Origin: Aselliscus stoliczkanus
Lineage: Eukaryota > Chordata > Mammalia > Chiroptera > Hipposideridae
Assembly (NCBI GenBank): GCA_033961575.1
Contig: CM066729.1
Coordinates: 97,901,001-97,965,000 of the forward strand
Reading direction: 5' to 3'
DNA: 64,000 nucleotides
Shown here: positions 58,271 through 64,000 of the stretch, piece by piece
Position numbering within the stretch: position 1 is the stretch's first letter
Layout of the letters: every line of letters begins with the position of its first letter
The notes under the pieces: generated by a model
Told to the model about the DNA's origin: nothing
Seen by the model: the letters and a program-made list of their open reading frames with translations, nothing else
The model's database searches: none
Position numbers and translations under genes: made by a program

Positions 58271-58449
58271 TCTGCATGTGTACACTAACACTATATGGGG
58301 TTCTGATATTGAATTTCAGCTTCTCATTAGTCATGTCTTTTAGCCAGATGGTGACTAAGGAAAACGGCTCCTCCCTGCATCTGTGGGAAGACGTTTCTTA
58401 TTATTTTTGTGTGTTCTGCTCTAATAATTAGAGAATTAATGATGAATGG

Positions 58450-58690
58450 CCAACATGTGAGTATCTGTCAGGTGTCAAGCCTCATCTGAAACACTTTCCC
58501 TAAATTATTTCACTTAATCCTCATGACTAACACAGGACGTAGCTACTATTATTATGACCCACATTGTGTAATGATGAAAAGATACAGGGAGATAGTGTAC
58601 CTTGCCCAAGATCACATTGCTAGTATGTGGTGAAGGTGAGATTCAAACCATTTGATGTGTGGAAGTCTATCCCACGGATTTGAAGTCCAC
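58450..58690 (+). repeat. MIR SINE remnant
   Basis: Nearly full-length: 'atttcacttaatcctcatga', 'tagctactattattatgacc', 'ccttgcccaagatcacattg', 'gtgagattcaaaccatttga'. Confidence 0.9.
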
Positions 58691-59934
58691 ATTTAATTTG
58701 GCTCCATAAGTGAATTTGAAGAGGTTACTCCTCAAAAATGGTTTTTCCTTCCTTTTTTCTAAAGGGACAAAGGTCTGCTGTGTGCGCAGATATCTTTTCC
58801 CGAGTTCCTTGGGTTATGCTTTTGTGCCTGTGCCACTATTCCCTTTAGAAATGAAACGTAACTTCCATATGAGCCTGAATTTAATGCCCTTTCCCATTTG
58901 CAAAAACATAGACTATAAAAAATTTTCTGCATAGCACTTTTAAACTCAGCAGCTGTAGACTGGCCCTCCCTCCTTTTTGATTCAGGATTATAATAGTGTA
59001 TTCTAACTTCCTTTTTTAGGTTTTATAATAATTATAAATACTGTATATGTTTATATTTGTGTCTTCCATCAAAAATGTGTGCTAATGAAGGAAGTGACCT
59101 TAGTATTTTCTTTTATATCTTCCCATATTATTTTGTTCTTTGACAACAAAGATAGTGTCTGCTTCCCTGTCTTAGTGTTATTTAAATATGCAAAACTGTT
59201 TATGAAGGCTATAAAGTCTTCAAAAGTTTTCTATCAAATAATGTGGTTTTTAAACTAGGAGTTAGGTATTGCCTGTTATGGGAGGGAGAAGTGGTCATTT
59301 TGGTCCTTGGGATTATGCTGAGAATGATTTTATTATTTTCATTGAGAAATAGCTTTATATTTACTAATGGGGATAATTAAAAGGATGCCTGGAGTATGAG
59401 TTGATGCTCTGACTTTTATCAAGCTTCATTATTTTTCCTGTGCAATTTGTCAATTTTGTCATTGAAGAACAGAGGTTAGCTCTGTAGTGTTATCTAGGGT
59501 AGGTATTGGAAGGAAATGTTATCTTTTTACAGACTCGCATTTTTTTCTGCAAAGAAAATGTACATGGTATATCAATAGTTTAAACATATGGCAAAATTTC
59601 AGTTAAATTATTTTCAGAATGGATTGTTTTCTGTTAAATCTAGTTACCATACTAAGCTATTTATAAGATATTTTTCTGAAAATACTTAAAACATGTCATT
59701 TGAAGTAATTTCTTTGTAAAACTGAGAATATAGTCACTGGTAAAGAATGCCATTGCTACCAAACTACCATTGCGGTCTGTCAGCACTCTGGTTTTGACTG
59801 TACCTTGTAACTGCCTTTTAAAGTGACTTAGGCTTTCTTTTCCTCCTTGTAAAATAAAGGGGCTCCACACAACTCTAAAGTTACATACGCTTTTATTAGA
59901 AATCGTATTTTTAAAATTAAAAAAAACACTGATG
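58691..59934. other. Unique AT-rich non-coding stretch
   Basis: Nothing was recognised. Confidence 0.45.
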
Positions 59935-60185
59935 ACAGTAAATATTTATATAGTGTTTACTGTATAATGGGCACGGTTCTGTTTCACATATTTTAATTTT
60001 ATATCATCCTCAAAAATCCAATAAAGTAAGCATTATGATTATTATTTCCTGTGTATTGGTATGGAAATTGAGGCATGGAGAAGTGACCTGCCCAGGGTGC
60101 CATGGTTAGGTCAAACCAGAATTGTAGCCCAGACAGTTGGGTTCCGTAATCCATTCTCTTAGCCAATACACTGTAGTACCTTTCA
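59935..60185 (+). repeat. MIR SINE remnant, near full length
   Basis: 'tactgtataatgggcacggt', 'aattgaggcatggagaagtg', 'acctgcccagggtgccatgg', 'ccattctcttagccaataca' cover most of MIR. Confidence 0.9.
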
Positions 60186-61074
60186 TTTTATTTTTATTTG
60201 CAATATTTTTGTGGATTTAGGATTAAGGGTGGAGTCCTGGTCTTTGGTTATTTGAAGAAGATTTGGTCAAATACTAACTTATAAAAAGTCATAATAATAA
60301 TTAATATTATCCTCCTTTTTTTATCATGAATTACTGAGTAATAATTCTGTAGTCTATATACTATACATTTAATTTAAAAAATAATCCAGTATTTCCTTGA
60401 AGAAAAAAATGTGTTTTAAAAATTAGCCTGTGTTTATGGAAAACAATAATATCTGAATATCAGTTGACATAGTCATGTGGATAAAACTGAGTACCTTGAA
60501 ATTTTTTTAAAAGCTAATTATTTTTTTCGCTTTTGACTTACCCACTACCTCGTTATCTGAAGTATAGTATATCTTTAGTATTAGCATGTTGATGTAGTCT
60601 GTCTAATGTCTTACAATAGAGCTCAGTAACTAAACTAATTGCTATTAATAATTTAGTATCACTCAGGGCAGGGAGAAACCTGATCTCCCATATTTTAACA
60701 GAAAAAAAAAGATGGATCATTTACCTGCATTTAGACCCCATGGTTAGCAAGTTTATTTCCTCCTATTCACCATCCAACTTTAGGTAATGGTTGATGATTA
60801 TTCCTTGTAAATCTAAATATAATCTGAGGGTTCCAGTCGAAGTGTGTATCAGAATTACCTACAGAGTATTTCTTAAATGCAGGAATTAGATGCCAGTGCC
60901 ATGCTATTAATTTTAATAGGCAGGAGTACCTTTTTTTTTTTTTAACTCCATAGGAGATTTTATATACACGCATGGCTGTAAAACAATGAATTAAAATGAA
61001 ATTTTGGAACCCAATGGGATAGTGTTTATATTCCACCTCCATGAGTTGCTAACTATAATTAGTAAGTTAATTTA
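60186..61074. other. Unique AT-rich non-coding stretch
   Basis: Nothing was recognised. The 91-codon minus frame (60767-61042) lacks a domain. Confidence 0.45.
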
Positions 61075-61225
61075 CCACCGAAGAACCTCTGTTTCTTCAT
61101 ATATAAAACATTGATATTATTACTTATTTCATAAGGTTGTTGGGGGAATTAAAAGTGATCACACATAGGTAGAACTTAGCCAAGCAAGACTTATAGTAAA
61201 TGCTCAATGGATAGTGAAGATTAAT
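61075..61225 (+). repeat. MIR SINE remnant
   Basis: 'aacctctgtttcttcatata', 'ataaggttgttgggggaatt', 'tagtaaatgctcaatgg' follow the MIR core and end. Confidence 0.8.
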
Positions 61226-62554
61226 ATTAATTTTAAATGTCTTTTGACTACTATAAAGCATAGAGATGGGGGAATGAGGGCACTATAGGACTTGTCCCTG
61301 GTGGAATCCCAATTTACATGATTGTTCTCATCACTGCTTCAGTGACAGCCAAGACATCAATAGCCCTTTCTCCTTGAAACTGGCCGCTTCTACCTGTACC
61401 TGATGCTGTTGTCCATTCCACTCTGGCGGCACTTGCTTGCACTCAACCCACAACTGCATAATTACTTGAGAAACCGCTTGTTAGGAATTCTGCTACTTCA
61501 GCAGCAGCTCTCTAGCCAATAATGGCGTATTAGTGGGTAAAGTAATAAATCATATTTTAAAACTCACAACATTTGCAAGAATGACAGGATGATGAAAACA
61601 AAGAAACACATCCCAGACCAAAATTAAAGTCGGCGCAGCTCTTGTGCTGTCTAGTCTTGTTTATGGAAATGACACCTACCATCACCACATTCAATTACAA
61701 GACAAATTCTATCAGCATCTCTTAGTATCAGGCTTCCCACCAGATGGTAGGGCATCGATTCCCACAATGAGGTCCCGGGACACATGCAATCCTGAGAAGT
61801 TGAAACCATTCTACATGAAAGTCAACTCCCCGGGGCTGGAGGGGAGTGGAGCACATGGCAGACAGATGAAACCCTATGAGGGTCCTCTGTAGCACAGCCT
61901 GAAGCAATGTAACCTCACAGTAGATAGCTGGAGCACACCTGCAGCTGAAGGGATATTCTGGGCAGCCATCAGGGATGGCTCTGCTCATTTAGAGCTCAGC
62001 ATTTGTAATATCCTGCAGACAAACTGGCAGGAGCAGTTGCACCAGCAGCCTCTTGCTGTAAAATAGCCGTTACAAGAGAACACTGTACACTGGCGATTAG
62101 AATAATTACACAGAACATTGCTACAGAGCATCTTTCTAGATGTATTTCTGATCTTCATCCCAGTTTTGCAGGTAAGGTAGGTCTCCTATTAAATTGGTCT
62201 TGAGGATAGGGAAATGCATGGATAAAGAGGTAAGTTACATGCTCCATAGTACACAGGTGGAAAAGGTTGACATATCAGCAGATGTTTAGGAGTCTGAAGC
62301 TCAGAAACATTTCAGGGTCTTTTGGAAGAAAAATAATACAGTACAAGAATGGATATTCAAGGTTATTGAAGGAGCTAGTGTCAGGGAAGGGCCTTAAAGA
62401 TTAAACTACATTACATTTAAGATAAATCTACCTGTGCATATTTGTTTTTAAAGTTGGTGGCTTGCCCAGAGCAGAAATATCCATCAGGGCTTGGATTGTG
62501 ATTGTGGAGATGTTGTTGTTTTTGTTCGAAGCAAAGGGCTCTCTTTCTTCTATG
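61226..62554. other. Unique stretch, relatively GC-rich at 61380-62050
   Basis: Repeat-free as far as I can see. Overlapping frames on both strands at 61644-61988 (82 and 86 codons) lack domains or good splice context. It may be a conserved non-coding element or an old pseudogene; undecided. Confidence 0.35.
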
Positions 62555-62570
62555 CCGTACCATTCTTTTT

Positions 62571-63013
62571 TTTAAAGATTTTATTGGGGAATTGGGGGAG
62601 GGGAACAGCGTTGGGGAACCAGAGGAGGGGAGCAGATAAGTTGCTGTCCTATTGTTCTTCAGTCTAGTTGTGGAAGATGTTGCTTCACTGGACCATTTTG
62701 GTATCATCATTGCGCTCTTCCCAGATGAGGCAGCTCGGTCTCAGGCCTCTTGATGGTCGCTCACTGCAGCTATTGGCAGCTCTCGTTGGCTGCCAGCCAT
62801 TCATGCTGGCTGCCGACCACTCACTGTAGCCTATGGCAGCCCACTGCAGCAGGGGCTGCAGCCTACACCGTCGCCTGGGCTCACAGCCCAGCTCCAGACG
62901 GAGCTGTTTTTAGCTGTAGAGGGCAGTGTCACTGGCCCTCGTATGTGGGATCTGTACTGGAGCCACTGGCATCCCCAAGCCAGCTCTTAACCACTGCGCC
63001 ACTTGGCCAGCCC
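62571..63013 (-). mobile_element. Composite tRNA-derived SINE (R)
   Basis: Flanked by CCGTACCATTCTTTT and CCATGCCATTCTTTT (62555-62569 and 63014-63028). Minus-strand head GGGGCTGGCCAAGTGGCGCA, the link, middle and doubled tail, with CCCCAATAAAATCTTT retained. Confidence 0.9.
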
Positions 63014-63029
63014 CCATGCCATTCTTTTT

Positions 63030-63414
63030 ATTAGATAATGTAGCAACTTAGAATATAGTCCTACATTAATCTACAAGGTAGAATCATAGGTAATCGTTGA
63101 TATTATAATGACTCTTCTCATTTTTTGGAACCTGTCTGTAATAAAGGAAGGTAGAAGAAGAGTGGCAACTTCGAAGGGAATGGATACTGCAAGGAACTGG
63201 AGAGGCAGGCCCTGCTTGTTATGTATTCAGCAGCTTTTCTCCCCTTCACCCTTGCTGGCAGAGCATCATTTTTCATTTGGTGTTTGTATCCCTCCACCAT
63301 AAGACTTTAGGAAAGGCAGTCCTCTCACTAGCTCCAGTATAAATCCTTTTTTCTATTATCCCATTGCCTTAAAAATAATTGCTTGCTTTCTTTCCTTGTT
63401 GTTTTTTAATGTAA
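63030..63414. other. Unique non-coding stretch
   Basis: Nothing was recognised. Confidence 0.45.
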
Positions 63415-63735
63415 ATTCACTGATTTTTAAAATTAGTTTCAGGTATATAAAACAATGTAATAGACTTTATGCCCCTCACAACGTGATACCCTCCCCCCCA
63501 ATCTGCTACCCCTGTGACACCGTATGTAGTTGTTACAAGTCCTTTAACTCTATTCTCTATGCTGTACTTCACGTATATATTTAATTATAGTTGACATTCA
63601 ATGTTATTCAGCTTCAGGTATATAGCACAGTGGTCAGGCATCTGCACAGTCTATGAAGCGGTCTCCCTAATAAGTCCAGTGCCTATCTGGCACCCTACAT
63701 ATTCTTTATAACATTATTGATTATACATCCCTCCA
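63415..63735 (-). repeat. L1 LINE 3' fragment, antisense, two tandem units
   Basis: Two successive versions of the same L1 3' text: 'tttcaggtatataaaacaat' followed by 'tgacaccgtatgtagttgtt', then 'cttcaggtatatagcacagt' followed by 'ctggcaccctacatattctt'. It is close to the tandem units in the L1 at 37565. Confidence 0.8.
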
Positions 63736-63793
63736 GCAAGGGCATCAAAAGAGAAAAGAAATGTGGAATTACATCACACTAAAAAGTTTTTTC

Positions 63794-63905
63794 GGGCCGG
63801 TCGAGTGGTGCAGTGGTTAGGAGCTGGGCTAGGAAGCCAGAGGCCCCAGTTCGAGTCCCACATATGAGGGCCAGTGACACTGCCCTCAAAAAAAAAAAAA
63901 AAAAA
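63794..63905 (+). mobile_element. Short tRNA-derived SINE (S)
   Basis: Head GGGCCGGTCGAGTGGTGCAG, A box TGGTGCAGTGG, B box AGTTCGAGTCC, link GTGACACTGCCCTC, A-tail. It is directly followed by copy T. Confidence 0.92.
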
Positions 63906-64000
63906 GGGCCTGCCAAGTGGCACCGTGGTTAAGCATTAAGCACTGGCTTCAGAAGCCAGCGGCCCCATTTCAGGTCCCACATATGAGGGCTAGTAACACT
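63906..64000 (+). mobile_element. Short tRNA-derived SINE (T), cut by the window end
   Basis: Starts GGGCCTGCCAAGTGGCACCG right after the A-tail of S, and continues with the stem CTGGCTTCAGAAGCCAG and CCCACATATGAGGGC. A short duplication (TTAAGCATTAAGCA) lies within its head. Confidence 0.9.

Overview
The window looks like nuclear DNA of a placental mammal, most likely a bat of the Yinpterochiroptera and perhaps a rhinolophoid (horseshoe or Old World leaf-nosed) bat. It is AT-rich and has no compact genes. It is full of MIR, L2 and L1 remnants and microsatellites, and carries many copies of tRNA-derived SINEs whose modules (head GGCCGGCCGAGTGG, tail CTTCCCCAATAAAATCTT) recall SINEs known from that bat group. 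It also has three copies of one mariner transposon and several mariner-type miniature elements. The lineage is inferred from remembered repeat families, not from a search.

Layout. 0-7 kb: a full-length but decayed mariner (618-1922) splits an old repeat. A composite SINE, MIR and L2 remnants, a 175-bp CT tract and an 81-bp hairpin MITE follow. 7-19 kb: mostly unique AT-rich sequence, with an antisense L1 remnant (11.9-13.2 kb) carrying a TA-flanked miniature element, and a second 81-bp MITE. 19-24 kb: SINEs, L2, an L1 3' end split by a 78-bp TA-flanked element, an inverted SINE pair, and the only credible exon candidate (about 23654-23785, + strand). 24-34 kb: mostly unique, with a possible regulatory block at 27.7-28.4 kb and an internally deleted mariner (31890-32473). 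34-46 kb: the most repeat-dense part, with an L1 ORF2 piece, a tRNA-Ile-derived SINE, a large antisense L1 holding two SINEs, a 719-bp SINE with internal tandem duplications, an L1 3' end, and a third mariner with nearly the same internal deletion. 46-64 kb: composite SINEs separated by unique sequence and MIR remnants, ending in an L1 fragment and two SINEs head to tail at the right edge.

No complete protein-coding gene was found. Long open frames are explained by CT repeats, by SINEs read backwards, by an L1 5' region or by transposase remains. All nine long composite SINEs lie on the minus strand and six keep an AATAAA signal. With a plus-strand exon candidate at 23.65 kb, this fits the window being part of large introns of a plus-strand gene, but that is inference. 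No clearly new biological system was found. The best leads are the unidentified exon, the shared mariner deletion derivative, the hairpin MITEs as possible microRNA sources, and the modular SINE family.
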